A DNA stretch of 64,000 nt from Planosporangium flavigriseum (GCF_011947225.1 NZ_JAATVW010000020.1:21146-85145); one strand, 5' to 3'; shown: positions 35,176-45,403, counted from the first letter of the stretch. Notes: a model not told the origin generated them from the letters alone. Numbers and translations are program-made.

Positions 35176-36117
35176 ATGCCTACTGTCGCTCAACGCTCGG
35201 CTGAGCCGGCCTCGAACCCCGCTCCCGCGGGTCGGGGCCGGCTCAGCCGCGGCGCCGTCAATCGAAGCATCGCCCGTAGCAGCAGCCTGCTCGGCGTCGT
35301 TCCGTTCTTCGCCTTCGTCACGGTGTTCCTGGCCATCCCCACCCTGGTGGTGGCGATCGGCGCGTTCGCCGGTGACGACGGCCGCCCGACGCTGGCCAAC
35401 CTCGCGGCGCTGGCGAACGGGTACATCATCGACGCGTTCGTGCGTAGCATCCTGCTGTCGGCGGTCACCGCGGTGATCGGCGCGGTGCTGGGCGCGCTGC
35501 TCGCGTACGCCCTGGTCACCGCGAAGGAGGGCGGCCTGCTGCGGCGCGTCGTGACCGCGGCCTCCGGCGTACTCGCCCAGTTCGGCGGGGTCACCCTCGC
35601 GTTCGCGTTCATGGCGACGATCGGCCTGTCCGGCTTCGTCACCGTCTTCCTGCGAGACAACCTCGGAATCGATATCTACTCGGGCGGAGTCTGGCTGTTC
35701 GAAATGCCCGGCCTGGTGCTGGTGTACACGTACTTCCAGGTGCCGCTCATGGTCATCGTGTTCCTGCCCGCGCTGGACGGGATCAGGCCACAGTGGCGGG
35801 AGGCCACCGAGAGCCTCGGCGGCTCGACCTGGCAGTACTGGCGGCGGGTCGCCGGGCCGCTGCTGGCCCCGGCGTTCCTGGGTTCGACGCTGCTGCTGTT
35901 CGCGAACGCATTCTCGGCGTACGCGACCGCGGCGGCGCTGGTCAGCCAGGGCAACCTGATCGTGCCGCTGCAGATCCGCACCGCGCTGACCAGCGATGTC
36001 GTACTCGGTCAGCAGAACCTCGGGAAGGCGATGGCGCTCGGCATGGTCGTGGTCGTCGCCGTCGTCATGGGCCTGTACGCGCTGCTGCAGCGGAGGACCG
36101 CGCGATGGCTGGGCTGA
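35176..36117 (+). CDS. ABC importer permease 1
   Basis: 313 aa from ATG 35176, 9 bp after the receptor gene. About six membrane segments with the inner-membrane-component loop EATESLGGSTWQYWRRVAGPLL (EAA motif). Belongs with the second permease and the PotA/FbpC-type ATPase. Confidence 0.88.
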   Translation: MPTVAQRSAEPASNPAPAGRGRLSRGAVNRSIARSSSLLGVVPFFAFVTVFLAIPTLVVAIGAFAGDDGRPTLANLAALANGYIIDAFVRSILLSAVTAVIGAVLGALLAYALVTAKEGGLLRRVVTAASGVLAQFGGVTLAFAFMATIGLSGFVTVFLRDNLGIDIYSGGVWLFEMPGLVLVYTYFQVPLMVIVFLPALDGIRPQWREATESLGGSTWQYWRRVAGPLLAPAFLGSTLLLFANAFSAYATAAALVSQGNLIVPLQIRTALTSDVVLGQQNLGKAMALGMVVVVAVVMGLYALLQRRTARWLG

Positions 36118-37061
36118 CCCTGGGGGAGACGCCGCCGAGCAATTCGCGACCCCGGCGCCAGCGGCTCAGCGCCCGGAGAGCCCGCCGGCAACGGGCGTTC
36201 CGTTGGGCTGCCGTCACCGTCCTCGCCGTGTTCTTCCTGCTGCCGCTGCTGGCGATGCTCGAGTTCACCACCCGCGGCGCGGGCGGGAAGCGCTCGTTCG
36301 ACACCTGGCGGCTGCTGGTCGACTGGGGACGGCTCAGCGAGACGTATCCCGCCCTGTCCGCCGGGATCATCGACTCGGCCGGGCAGGTCGTGCTCACCGT
36401 ACTGCTGACGCTGGTGCTGCTGGTGCCGACCGTGATCTGGGTACGGCTCCGGCTGCCCCGGCTGCGCCGGCTGGTCGAGTTCGTCTGCCTGTTGCCGCTG
36501 ACCATCCCGGCGATCGTGCTCGTGGTCGGGCTCGCCCCGGTGTACGCGTGGGTCGTGTACTTCCTCGGCGGCTCCTCGGTCACGCTCACGTTCGCGTACA
36601 CGATCCTCGTGCTCCCGTACGCCTACCGCGCGATCGACGCGGGGCTGTCCGCGATCGACGTGCGTACGCTCGCCGAGGCCGCGCGTAGCCTCGGAGCCGG
36701 CTGGGGCACGGTGATGTGGCGGGTGATCCTGCCGAACATCCGGTCGGCGGTGATGAGCGCCGCGTTCCTCACGGTCGCGCTGGTGCTGGGCGAGTTCACC
36801 ATCGCGTCACTGCTCAACCGCAGCAACGTGCAGGTCGCCATCAACTTCCTCGGCAAGAGCAGCGCGACCATGTCCGTCGCGGTCTCGCTGGCGGCGCTGG
36901 TACTCGCGTTCGTGCTGCTGTTCCTGCTGTCCCTGGTCGGCGGCCGCCGCCGGCTCTCTTTGGTCGGCGGCCGCCGCCGATTCTCTTTGGTCGGCCGCCG
37001 CCGACGATTCTCTTTGGTCGGCCGCCGCCGACGGGGCACTCCGAAGGAGAACAACTCGTGA
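36105..37061 (+). CDS. ABC importer permease 2 with an Arg-rich repeated tail
   Basis: 318 aa from ATG 36105 with GGAGG upstream; overlaps permease 1 by 13 nt. Six membrane segments and the EAA loop LAEAARSLGAGWGTVMWRVILP in parts. After the last helix the cytoplasmic tail has four 9-residue repeats (SLVGGRRRL, SLVGGRRRF, SLVGRRRRF, SLVGRRRRG) from a 27-bp tandem array. Such a tail is not a family feature. The ATPase gene starts inside its stop (GTGA). Confidence 0.87.
   Translation: MAGLTLGETPPSNSRPRRQRLSARRARRQRAFRWAAVTVLAVFFLLPLLAMLEFTTRGAGGKRSFDTWRLLVDWGRLSETYPALSAGIIDSAGQVVLTVLLTLVLLVPTVIWVRLRLPRLRRLVEFVCLLPLTIPAIVLVVGLAPVYAWVVYFLGGSSVTLTFAYTILVLPYAYRAIDAGLSAIDVRTLAEAARSLGAGWGTVMWRVILPNIRSAVMSAAFLTVALVLGEFTIASLLNRSNVQVAINFLGKSSATMSVAVSLAALVLAFVLLFLLSLVGGRRRLSLVGGRRRFSLVGRRRRFSLVGRRRRGTPKENNS
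36930..37037. repeat. 27-bp in-frame tandem repeat, 4 copies
   Basis: Units 36930-36956, 36957-36983, 36984-37010 and 37011-37037 encode nine residues each at the C-terminus of permease 2. Copies 3 and 4 share a base pattern different from 1 and 2. Confidence 0.9.
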
Positions 37062-38143
37062 CCGGATCCATCGAAGTGGCCCCGGCGGCCGCGGCGCGCC
37101 CCGGCGGCCACGGCGTCGAGGTACGCCTGGAGGGCCTGCGCCGCAGGTTCGCCCATGTGCAGGCGCTCGACGGCCTCGACCTGGTCCTCGCCCCCGGTGA
37201 GCTCGTCGCGCTGCTGGGCCCCTCCGGGTGCGGCAAGACGACCGCGCTGCGGGTCCTCGCCGGGCTGGAGGACACCGACTCCGGGCGGGTGCTCGTCGGC
37301 GGGCGCGACATCACCATGCTGCCGGCCAACCGCCGGGACATGGGCATGGTGTTCCAGGCGTACAGCCTCTTCCCGCACCTGACGGCTCAGGAGAACGTCG
37401 AGTTCGGCCTGCGGCTGCGCAAGCGGCCGGCCGGTGACCGCCGGCGCCGCGCCGCCGAGATGCTGGACCTGGTGGGCATCGGCACGCACGCCGGCCGGTA
37501 CCCGCACCAGCTCTCCGGTGGCCAGCAGCAGCGGGTCGCCCTGGCCCGCGCGCTCGCGATCGAACCGCAGGTGCTCCTGCTCGACGAGCCGCTGTCGGCG
37601 CTCGACGCCAAGGTGCGCGTCCAGCTCCGCGACGAGATCCGTCGCATCCAGGTCGAGGTGGGCACCACCACCCTGTTCGTGACGCACGACCAGGAGGAGG
37701 CGCTCGCGGTCGCCGACCGGGTCGGTGTCATGCGCGACGGGCGGCTGGAGCAGGTCGGGCCACCGGCCGAGATCTACCTGCGTCCGGCGACGCCGTTCGT
37801 GGCCGATTTCGTGGGGCTGAGCAACCGGCTTCCGGGCCGCCTCGTCACCGGAGCCGTGGAGGTGTTCGGCACCCGGCTCCCGCTGGTCGACCCAGCCGCC
37901 GCGCCGGCCGCCACCGAGGTCACCGCGCTCGTCCGCCCCGAGGCTGTCGACGTGGTCGCCGACCCGGACGGCGCCGGCCGGGTCCTCGCGGCGAGCTTCC
38001 TCGGGCCCACGAGCCGGGTCACCGTCGAGCTGCCCGGGGACGTGCTGGTCGTCGCGCAGGTCGCCAGCGCCCGGCTGGCCGAGCTCACGCCGGGCACGCC
38101 GGTCCGGGTGGAGCTGCACCAGGTTCCGACGGCGCTGGCCTGA
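37058..38143 (+). CDS. ABC importer ATPase (PotA/FbpC-like)
   Basis: 361 aa from GTG 37058 with GAAGGAG upstream. Walker A GPSGCGKTT, Q-loop MVFQAYSLFPH, signature LSGGQQQRVALARAL, Walker B VLLLDEPLSALD, switch His in FVTHDQEEA, then a C-terminal TOBE regulatory domain. Energises the two permeases of this operon. Confidence 0.92.
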   Translation: MTGSIEVAPAAAARPGGHGVEVRLEGLRRRFAHVQALDGLDLVLAPGELVALLGPSGCGKTTALRVLAGLEDTDSGRVLVGGRDITMLPANRRDMGMVFQAYSLFPHLTAQENVEFGLRLRKRPAGDRRRRAAEMLDLVGIGTHAGRYPHQLSGGQQQRVALARALAIEPQVLLLDEPLSALDAKVRVQLRDEIRRIQVEVGTTTLFVTHDQEEALAVADRVGVMRDGRLEQVGPPAEIYLRPATPFVADFVGLSNRLPGRLVTGAVEVFGTRLPLVDPAAAPAATEVTALVRPEAVDVVADPDGAGRVLAASFLGPTSRVTVELPGDVLVVAQVASARLAELTPGTPVRVELHQVPTALA

Positions 38144-38152
38144 GGGTTGCGC

Positions 38153-38200
38153 GATCTTGGGCACCTAGGCCGGCCATGACCGGTTCAAGTGTCCAAGATC
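38153..38200. terminator. terminator hairpin of the ABC importer operon
   Basis: GATCTTGGGCAC (38153-38164) pairs with GTGTCCAAGATC (38189-38200) with one wobble, 9 bp after the ATPase stop. Same GATCTTGG core as 4949 and 21249. Confidence 0.75.
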
Positions 38201-38240
38201 GGGGACGTTTCGGTCGGGTCGGGGGTGGAAGGGCACCCTC

Positions 38241-39152
<912 letters not shown>

Positions 39153-39319
39153 GCCTCGCGAGCACCGGGTGGGGACGGGGCTGTGGGTGGCCGGCTGGGC
39201 CGTCGCCGTACTGATCGCGACCGTGTCAGCCGTTTACCTCGCGAAGCAACTGAGCGGCAGGTGAACGCGGGGATAGGATCGGTCGTAGGGGCGACCGCTA
39301 CGGCAGGCGGGAGCTGGTC

Positions 39320-40237
39320 ATGGCCATCATCGAGGCGCTCATCGTCGCCGCGGGGCTCGGTGCGGCGGGGGTGGCGTCGAGCGCGCGGATCGTCAAGCAG
39401 TACGAGCGGGGGCTTGTTTTCCGGTTCGGCCGCCTTCTCAACGAGGTCCGTGGGCCGGGCCTCGCCGTCATAACCCCGGCCATCGACCGGCTGCGCCGGG
39501 TCAACATGCAGATCGTCACGCTGCCGGTTCCGGCGCAGGACGGCATCACCCGCGACAACGTGACGGTCAAGGTCGACGCGGTCGTGTACTTCAACGTCGT
39601 GGACCCGGTACGCGCGATCGTCAACGTGCAGGACTACCGCTTCGCGGTGCTCCAGGTAGCGCAGACCTCGCTGCGTTCGATCATCGGCAAGAGTGACCTG
39701 GACGATCTGCTGGGCAATCGGGAGCGGCTCAACCAGGGCCTGGAGCTCATGATTGACAGTCCCGCGCTGGGCTGGGGGATCCACATCGACCGGGTGGAGA
39801 TCAAGGATGTCTCGCTGCCGGAGTCGATGAAGCGCTCGATCGCGCGGCAGGCCGAAGCCGAACGGGAACGGCGGGCCCGCATCATCACCGCGGACGGCGA
39901 ACTGCAGGCGTCCAACAAGCTGGCCCAGGCTGCGGCGGTCATGAGCGACACCCCGACCGCCCTGCAACTGCGGTTGCTGGAGACCGTCGTCGAGGTGGCC
40001 GCCGAGAAGAACTCGACGCTGGTGCTCCCGTTCCCGGTGGAGTTGCTGCGGTTCCTGGAGAGTTCGCCCCCTGAACGGGGTGGTGCGCCGGCCGACACCA
40101 AGGCCAGGCCGGACGCCTCACCGGGCGCACCGATCCCCGGAGAATCGGCCGCGATCGAGCAATCGCCGCTGCGGGACCTGGAAGCCGCCCGGCAATCGGG
40201 AAAGCAGCGGGTGAACGCAGAGCAGTCGTCCTCATAG
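39320..40237 (+). CDS. SPFH/Band 7 protein (slipin-like)
   Basis: 305 aa from ATG 39320 with GGGAG upstream. One N-terminal membrane hairpin, then the Band 7 domain: KQYERGLVFRFGRL, GPGLAVITPAIDRL, ALGWGIHIDRVEIKDVSLPESM in parts, and a coiled C-terminal helix. Slipins organise membrane domains. It lacks the usual NfeD partner next door; the C-terminal ~60 residues are Pro/Ala-rich and not conserved in type. Confidence 0.88.
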   Translation: MAIIEALIVAAGLGAAGVASSARIVKQYERGLVFRFGRLLNEVRGPGLAVITPAIDRLRRVNMQIVTLPVPAQDGITRDNVTVKVDAVVYFNVVDPVRAIVNVQDYRFAVLQVAQTSLRSIIGKSDLDDLLGNRERLNQGLELMIDSPALGWGIHIDRVEIKDVSLPESMKRSIARQAEAERERRARIITADGELQASNKLAQAAAVMSDTPTALQLRLLETVVEVAAEKNSTLVLPFPVELLRFLESSPPERGGAPADTKARPDASPGAPIPGESAAIEQSPLRDLEAARQSGKQRVNAEQSSS

Positions 40238-40249
40238 GAGTGTCCTAAG

Positions 40250-41029
40250 GTGACTGACGAAACCGGAGTTCCGGCGAACACGCCGGGCCAGTCCCTGGCG
40301 GGGCGGGTCGCCCTGGTGACCGGCGCGTCCGGCGGTATCGGCTCCGCGCTGGCCCGTCGGTTGGCCGAGAGTGGAGTCGATCTGGCGCTTACGTACAGCG
40401 AGCAGGCCGAGGACGCGGAGAAGCTCGCCGAGAACGTGCGCGCGGTGGGCCGGAGGGCGATCGTCATGCAGGCCGACTTCGCTGATCCGCAGACGCCTCA
40501 GCGCGTGGTACGCGAGGCTGAAACCCAGCTTCGTAGCGGGCTGGACATGCTCATCCCGGCCGCGGGCGTGGCCAGGGTGACGTCGTGGAAGGACGTCGAC
40601 CTCGACCTGTGGGACAGGACGTACGCCGTCAACACGCGGGCGCCGTTCCTACTCGTCCAGTACGTGCTGCAAGGAATGATCGGGCGTAGCTTCGGGCGGA
40701 TCCTGTTCTTCTCGTCGGTCGCCGCGTTCAACGGGGGCATCGTCGGACCGCACTACGCGTCGAGCAAGGCGGCCCTGCACGGGCTCGTGCACCACCTGGC
40801 GCCGCGGGTCGCCGACGAGGGCGTGACGGTCAACGCGATCGCGCCCGCGCTCATCGCCGGTACCCGCATGCTCCCGGACAACCCGCACGACCCGGCCGTA
40901 CCGTTGCCCATCCCGGTCGGCCGGCTCGGCACCACCGAGGAGGTCGCCGACCTCGCGCTGGCGATGCTGCGCAACGGGTACCTCACCAACAAGGTGATCG
41001 GCCTGGACGGCGGCCTGCACCCGGACTGA
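40250..41029 (+). CDS. SDR-family oxidoreductase (3-oxoacyl-ACP reductase-like)
   Basis: 259 aa from GTG 40250, 12 bp after the slipin gene. TGASGGIGSALA, the Asn-Ala-Gly position replaced by PAAGVA, catalytic SSVAAF and YASSK. C-terminal DGGLHPD is FabG-like. The change of the usual NNAG to PAAG is unusual but outside the catalytic triad. Substrate unknown. Confidence 0.87.
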   Translation: MTDETGVPANTPGQSLAGRVALVTGASGGIGSALARRLAESGVDLALTYSEQAEDAEKLAENVRAVGRRAIVMQADFADPQTPQRVVREAETQLRSGLDMLIPAAGVARVTSWKDVDLDLWDRTYAVNTRAPFLLVQYVLQGMIGRSFGRILFFSSVAAFNGGIVGPHYASSKAALHGLVHHLAPRVADEGVTVNAIAPALIAGTRMLPDNPHDPAVPLPIPVGRLGTTEEVADLALAMLRNGYLTNKVIGLDGGLHPD

Positions 41030-41040
41030 CGGCGTCCGGC

Positions 41041-42037
41041 TTATGCGGAGGTCAGGTCCACCCCCGGATTGCCTCGGTCTGTGTCGTTCCCGTTCGTGCC
41101 GTTCAGATCCGTGGCGCGTCGGGCCGGCGTGCTCTCGCTGCCGGGTGCGGGAGCGGTCACGGTGCGGTTCCGGCCGGCGTTCTTGGCCTTGTACAGCGCC
41201 TCGTCCGCCCGTGCGACCAGGCGCTGCGGGGTCTCGGACCCGTCCCACTCGGCGATGCCGGCGGAGAAGGTCTGGCCGAACGGAGTCTGCGCGCGAAGTC
41301 GCTCGACCAACGCTGTCATCTGCTGTTGCGTCAAGCCTATGGCCATGACCGTGAACTCCTCGCCGCCGTACCGGGCGAGCAGGTCATCCTTGCGTAGCTC
41401 CGCCCGCCACGCCGCGGCCGCCTGCCTCAACAGCTCGTCGCCGGTCGGGTGGCCATGCGTGTCGTTGTACGCCTTGAAGTGGTCGAGGTCCACCACGGCG
41501 ACGGCCAGCTTCTCGCCGGCCCGGCGCGCCATCACGATCCCGCGGGGCAGCTCAAGGTCCCATGCGCGCCGGTTCGGCACCCCGGTCAGCCTTCAGGGTG
41601 TCCCACATCGGCCGGCCATGCGTCAGGTCGAACGTTGCGCTGGTCGCTCTCAGGTACTCGTTCCAGTCCTGCTCGTACTTCGCCAACGACTCCCGATTCT
41701 CGGTGCGCAGCGGCAGCTCCCGGTAGGAGGCGAACAGTTCGCGCAGGTCGGCGTCGATCCGGGCCATCGAGTCGACGGTTTCCTGGCGCTGCGGGTGGCC
41801 GGGCCCCAGGACCAGGTACGTCCACTGATCCGCACGGTACTGCTTCGTCAAGCCGTCGATCTGGCCGATGATCCGCGTGCCGGACGCGCTGACCCGTGCT
41901 ATGTGGTCGATCTTCGTGGCGGCCGACCACAGTTGCCAGGACGATAGCGCCGTGGGGAGCAGCATCAGGCCCACGATGAGGCCGAGGCTGCGGCGATGAG
42001 CCTTGGCCAGCGTGGCGGGCCAGAACCAGGGGTGCAA
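41041..42037 (-). pseudogene. broken diguanylate cyclase (4-helix sensor + GGDEF)
   Basis: From TTG 42037 an N-terminal part reads as a membrane helix and a four-helix-bundle sensor (SASGTRIIGQIDGLTKQYRAD and on). It loses frame after GRPMWDTLK near 41600. The C-terminal part, in another frame, is a good GGDEF domain beginning LTGVPNRRAWDLEL with DLDHFKAYND and an intact RYGGEEF. The second half of the sensor and the second membrane helix are absent, and a stop lies two codons before LTG. So a deletion plus frameshift is likely rather than a single sequencing error. A free GGDEF domain from GTG 41580 might still be made. Confidence 0.8.
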
Positions 42038-42124
42038 GGAGTCTCTTCTGCTGAGCGGGTGGTACGTCTCCGCACGTCGGCAGGCAATTGTCTACTGTGG
42101 GCTATGTAGAGTGACGTGTACCAC

Positions 42125-42355
42125 TCATCGGGGCGCGGCACGGTCGCCTAATCCGGTCAGAAACGAGGCGGCATCGAACTCGCCGTGCTTGATGCCGGCT
42201 ACGAAGGTGGCCCATGCGGTGGGACTGAACGTCAGCGCGGGGCCGGCCGGGTCCTTGCTGTCGCGGACGGCGACGACGTCGGGCAGATTGTCGGCGACTT
42301 CGACACAGCCCCACCGCCCGTTGTGATGATCTCGGCAAGCTGGGGGAGAATCCTG
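42125..42355 (-). pseudogene. 5'-truncated DUF397 gene
   Basis: The frame reads HNGRWGCVEVADNLPDVVAV, then RDSKDPAGPALTFSP and a GIKHGEFD end, a clear DUF397 protein. It has no ATG, GTG or TTG: a TAG occurs at 42356-42358 and the usual N-terminal WRKSS segment is missing. In Micromonosporaceae and Streptomyces such proteins normally accompany a helix-turn-helix partner, also absent here. Confidence 0.7.
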
Positions 42356-42357
42356 CT

Positions 42358-43728
42358 ATGGGTCCCCTGGGGCCAACGGAGCGCGGCGAGCTCGCCGCGC
42401 GGGCCCGCGAGATCGCTGATGACCTGGCCACCGGCGCCGTCCGGGCGGTCGCACTCACCTGGGTCGACAACGCCGGCGTCACCCGGGTCAAGACCGTCCC
42501 GCGACACCGCTTGCCACACATCGCAGCCTGGGGCGTCGGCGCGTCGCCGGTGTTCGACGTGTTCTGCGTCGACGACTCGATCACAACCAGCCGGTACATC
42601 GGCGGTCCCGTCGGCGATCTACGGCTGCACCCGGACCTTGACCGGATGACCGTCCTGGCCGCGCAGCACGGCTGGGCGTGGGCGCCGGTCGACCGGTGGA
42701 CCCAGGAGGGCGAGCCGTACCCGGCCTGCCAGCGGATGTTCGCCCGGCGGATGGCGGTGCGGCTGGCCGACGCCGGTGTGCGGATGCGGGCCGCGTTCGA
42801 GGTGGAGTGGTTCGTCGGGAAAACCGCTGACGACCCCGTACCAGCGACGACCGGCCCGGCATACGGGATGACCCGGGTCGTCGAGCTGTCGGACTACGCA
42901 CGGGATCTGTTGGACGCGCTGGCCGCGCAGGACGTCGCGGTCGAGCAGTTCCACCCCGAGTACGCCTCCGGCCAGCTGGAGCTGTCGGTGGCTCCGGGCG
43001 ATCCGGTGGCCGCCGCCGACATGGTTGTGCTCGTGCGCCAGACGATCCGGGCGGTCGCAGGCCACCACGGGCTGCGGGTCTCGTTCGCCCCCATGGTCGC
43101 CGCCGGGCAGGTGGGTAACGGTGCGCACCTGCACTTCTCGCTATGGGACGGGGAGCGGAACCTCTTCGCCGGAGGTGACGGCCCGTACGGCATGACGGCG
43201 CGCGGCGAGTCGATCCTGGCCGCCCTGCTCGACCGGATGCCCGCGCTCGTTTGCGTCACCGCGCCGAGCGTGGCGAGCTACCTGCGTCTCGTACCGCAGC
43301 GGTGGGCCGGCGCCTTCCAGTGCTGGGGCAGGGAGAACCGGGAAGCCGCCCTGCGGTTTGTGACCGGCGTGACCGGAGCCCACGACACCGCCGCCAACGC
43401 CGAGCTCAAGTGCTGCGACCCGGCGGCCAACCCGTACCTGGCCGTCGGCGCCGTCTGCGCCGTCGCGGCGCATGCTCTCGACGCGGGTTTGAAACTGCCG
43501 GCCGAGGTGACGGTCGACCCGGCCGCGCTACCTGAGCCTGAGAGACCGCCCCGGCTACCCGACTCGCTCCCGACGGCCATCGCCCGTTTGGAGCGCGACG
43601 ACCTGCTGCGGGAGGCGATGGGGGAGGAGCTGTTCGAGGCGTTCCTCGCGGTACGCCGCGCCGAGGCGGAGACTTTCGGCGACCGCGAACCCGAGGAGGT
43701 CGTCGCGGCGACGCGGTGGGTGTACTAA
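42358..43728 (+). CDS. glutamine synthetase-like enzyme (GlnA family, possible gamma-glutamyl-amine ligase)
   Basis: 456 aa from ATG 42358 with GGGGGAGAA upstream. Beta-grasp N-domain, then the catalytic domain with AFEVEWF, HPEYASGQLELS, NGAHLHFS and QCWGRENREAALR. It belongs to the GS superfamily but differs from canonical GlnA in its short N-terminus and lack of the adenylylation Tyr loop. Such paralogues (GlnA-like in actinobacteria) often ligate glutamate to amines or polyamines. The real substrate is unknown. Confidence 0.83.
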   Translation: MGPLGPTERGELAARAREIADDLATGAVRAVALTWVDNAGVTRVKTVPRHRLPHIAAWGVGASPVFDVFCVDDSITTSRYIGGPVGDLRLHPDLDRMTVLAAQHGWAWAPVDRWTQEGEPYPACQRMFARRMAVRLADAGVRMRAAFEVEWFVGKTADDPVPATTGPAYGMTRVVELSDYARDLLDALAAQDVAVEQFHPEYASGQLELSVAPGDPVAAADMVVLVRQTIRAVAGHHGLRVSFAPMVAAGQVGNGAHLHFSLWDGERNLFAGGDGPYGMTARGESILAALLDRMPALVCVTAPSVASYLRLVPQRWAGAFQCWGRENREAALRFVTGVTGAHDTAANAELKCCDPAANPYLAVGAVCAVAAHALDAGLKLPAEVTVDPAALPEPERPPRLPDSLPTAIARLERDDLLREAMGEELFEAFLAVRRAEAETFGDREPEEVVAATRWVY

Positions 43729-43755
43729 CTGGTGCCGGTGGGTACCGGTGGCGTC

Positions 43756-44277
43756 ATGGCCGTGCGCAGCGAGACGGCGGACCACCGCCGCCTGCCGTCG
43801 AAGGCGTCCGGATTGTTGTTCGGGGTGGGCCTGGGCGGCTTTATCGACGGCATCGTTTTGCATCAGATCCTCCAGTGGCACCACATGGTGAGCCACGTAG
43901 CGGAGTACCCGCCGACCACGGTCGCTGGCCTCGAGGTGAACACCCTGGCCGATGGCTTCTTCCACGTGGCGACCTGGTTTTTTGTCCTGGCTGGCTCGAT
44001 CACCGCCCTCAAGGCGTGGCGCGAAGGTCGGTTGGCGCCGAGTTGGTCGTTCCACTTCGGCTTGGGGCTGATGGGGTGGGGCATCTTCAACGTGGTCGAG
44101 GGCCTCATCGACCACCAGATTCTCGGCATTCACCACGTGCGTGACGACCTGGGTGCACCGCTGTCCTGGGACATCGGATTCCTGGTGTTCGGCCTACTCC
44201 TGATCATGGGCGGATGGATGCTGTACAAGCGCGGCCTCGCCGCGATGCAGCGCCGCACACCCCCGACAGCGGCTTGA
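43756..44277 (+). CDS. DUF2243 membrane protein
   Basis: 173 aa from ATG 43756 (a GTG at 43732 is also in frame). Four membrane segments and the family motif GFIDGIVLHQILQWHHM, with a second His-rich part (DHQILGIHHVR). The histidines suggest metal or heme binding; function is unknown. 27 bp after the GS-like gene. Confidence 0.82.
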   Translation: MAVRSETADHRRLPSKASGLLFGVGLGGFIDGIVLHQILQWHHMVSHVAEYPPTTVAGLEVNTLADGFFHVATWFFVLAGSITALKAWREGRLAPSWSFHFGLGLMGWGIFNVVEGLIDHQILGIHHVRDDLGAPLSWDIGFLVFGLLLIMGGWMLYKRGLAAMQRRTPPTAA

Positions 44278-44354
44278 GTCGAGACCCTGCGACGCGCTCA
44301 TCAGCCGCTGCTGGGGTTCCGGGCGTAGCCGATGGGGCGGAACACCGGCCGGCG

Positions 44355-45188
44355 CTACCAGTGCGCGGGGCGCGTGAGCCGCGGGGGCAACCTGGTGGCG
44401 GCGTCCCCCTTGGCCGCGTTGACCTGGGCCTGGGTGAGGAAGATGCTTCCGGTGAGGTCGGCGCCGCGAAGGCTTGCGTCGCGGAAGTCCGCCCCGATCA
44501 GATCAGCGGCTCGCAGGTCGGCACGGGTGAGATCGGCCGCGATGAGGTAGGCGCCGCGCAGGTTCGCACCCCGCAGGTTGGCGCCCTTGAGACTCGCCCC
44601 GATGAGATCCGCGCCCCGGTGGTTCTTCTTGCGGCCCGGGACGGTGGCCCGTACCAGTTCGCTGGTGCGTAGCAGCAGGGTATTGATCTCTTGGCGCAGC
44701 GACGGCACGTCCACCGCGGCGAGCGTTTCGGCGCTGCTGCGGGTGAGGCGGTCGGTGTCGTTCAACGCGCGGCGAAGATCGCCGTGGAGGGGGCGGGCCG
44801 GCGGTAGCGTCAGCGCTTCGGTCAGGTACCAGAGCAGCTCGTGGAGCTGCCGCATGATCGGAAACACGTCGAACATCCGCCGCGCGGTCTGCGGGTCCTG
44901 CCGCCAGTCCTGCCCGCCGAAGGTGAGCTGGGAGACCTTCTGCCCCGCGCCGAAGCAGTCGAAGGCGGTGCAGCCGGGGAAGCCCCGCTCGCGCAGGTGG
45001 GCGTGGATACCGCAGCGGAAATCAGCCTGCAGGTTCACACACGGCCTGCCGGCGTCCTTGTCGATCGCGAAATCGGCCGAGGCGGTGAAGGGCAGCGCGA
45101 CGCAGCACAGTCCGAAGCAGCGTGCGCAGTCGGCTCGCAGACCGAGACCGTCATCGTCGTTGGACGGGGATGGGCGATTGTGGGACAA
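44355..45188 (-). CDS. cysteine-rich N-domain plus pentapeptide-repeat protein
   Basis: 277 aa if started at TTG 45188, which has AGGAG 10 nt upstream; longer in-frame starts run into the 16-bp repeat array and look artificial. The N-terminal domain has RADCARCFGLCC and further Cys (GRPCVNL, RCGIH, GCTAFDCFGAG), a likely metal site. The C-terminal ~75 residues form a right-handed pentapeptide beta-helix (ADLIGASLKGANLRGANLRG, then ADLTRADLRAADLIGADF). Function unknown; not near a gyrase or toxin gene. Confidence 0.8.
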   Translation of the reverse strand: MSHNRPSPSNDDDGLGLRADCARCFGLCCVALPFTASADFAIDKDAGRPCVNLQADFRCGIHAHLRERGFPGCTAFDCFGAGQKVSQLTFGGQDWRQDPQTARRMFDVFPIMRQLHELLWYLTEALTLPPARPLHGDLRRALNDTDRLTRSSAETLAAVDVPSLRQEINTLLLRTSELVRATVPGRKKNHRGADLIGASLKGANLRGANLRGAYLIAADLTRADLRAADLIGADFRDASLRGADLTGSIFLTQAQVNAAKGDAATRLPPRLTRPAHW

Positions 45189-45291
45189 CTTCCGTGATCT
45201 CCTGCCGCAACCTCTGGCTAAGAACCCATTGTCCCGATCGTTTGCGATGGATGGGCCGGCGCACCCCCGCCTCAGGTCCGGTACGCCCGTC

Positions 45292-45403
45292 GCTGTGATC
45301 TCAACCGGCTGTGATCTCAACCGGCCGCGATCTCAGCCGGCCGCGATCTCAACCGGCTGTGATCTAAACCGGCTGTGATCTCAACCGGCCGCGATGTCGG
45401 CCG
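45292..45403. repeat. 16-bp tandem repeat, 7 copies
   Basis: Units such as GCTGTGATCTCAACCG from 45292 to 45403, with T/C alternation between copies. The stop codon and last codons of the minus-strand gene 45381-46253 come from the final two units. Confidence 0.9.
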
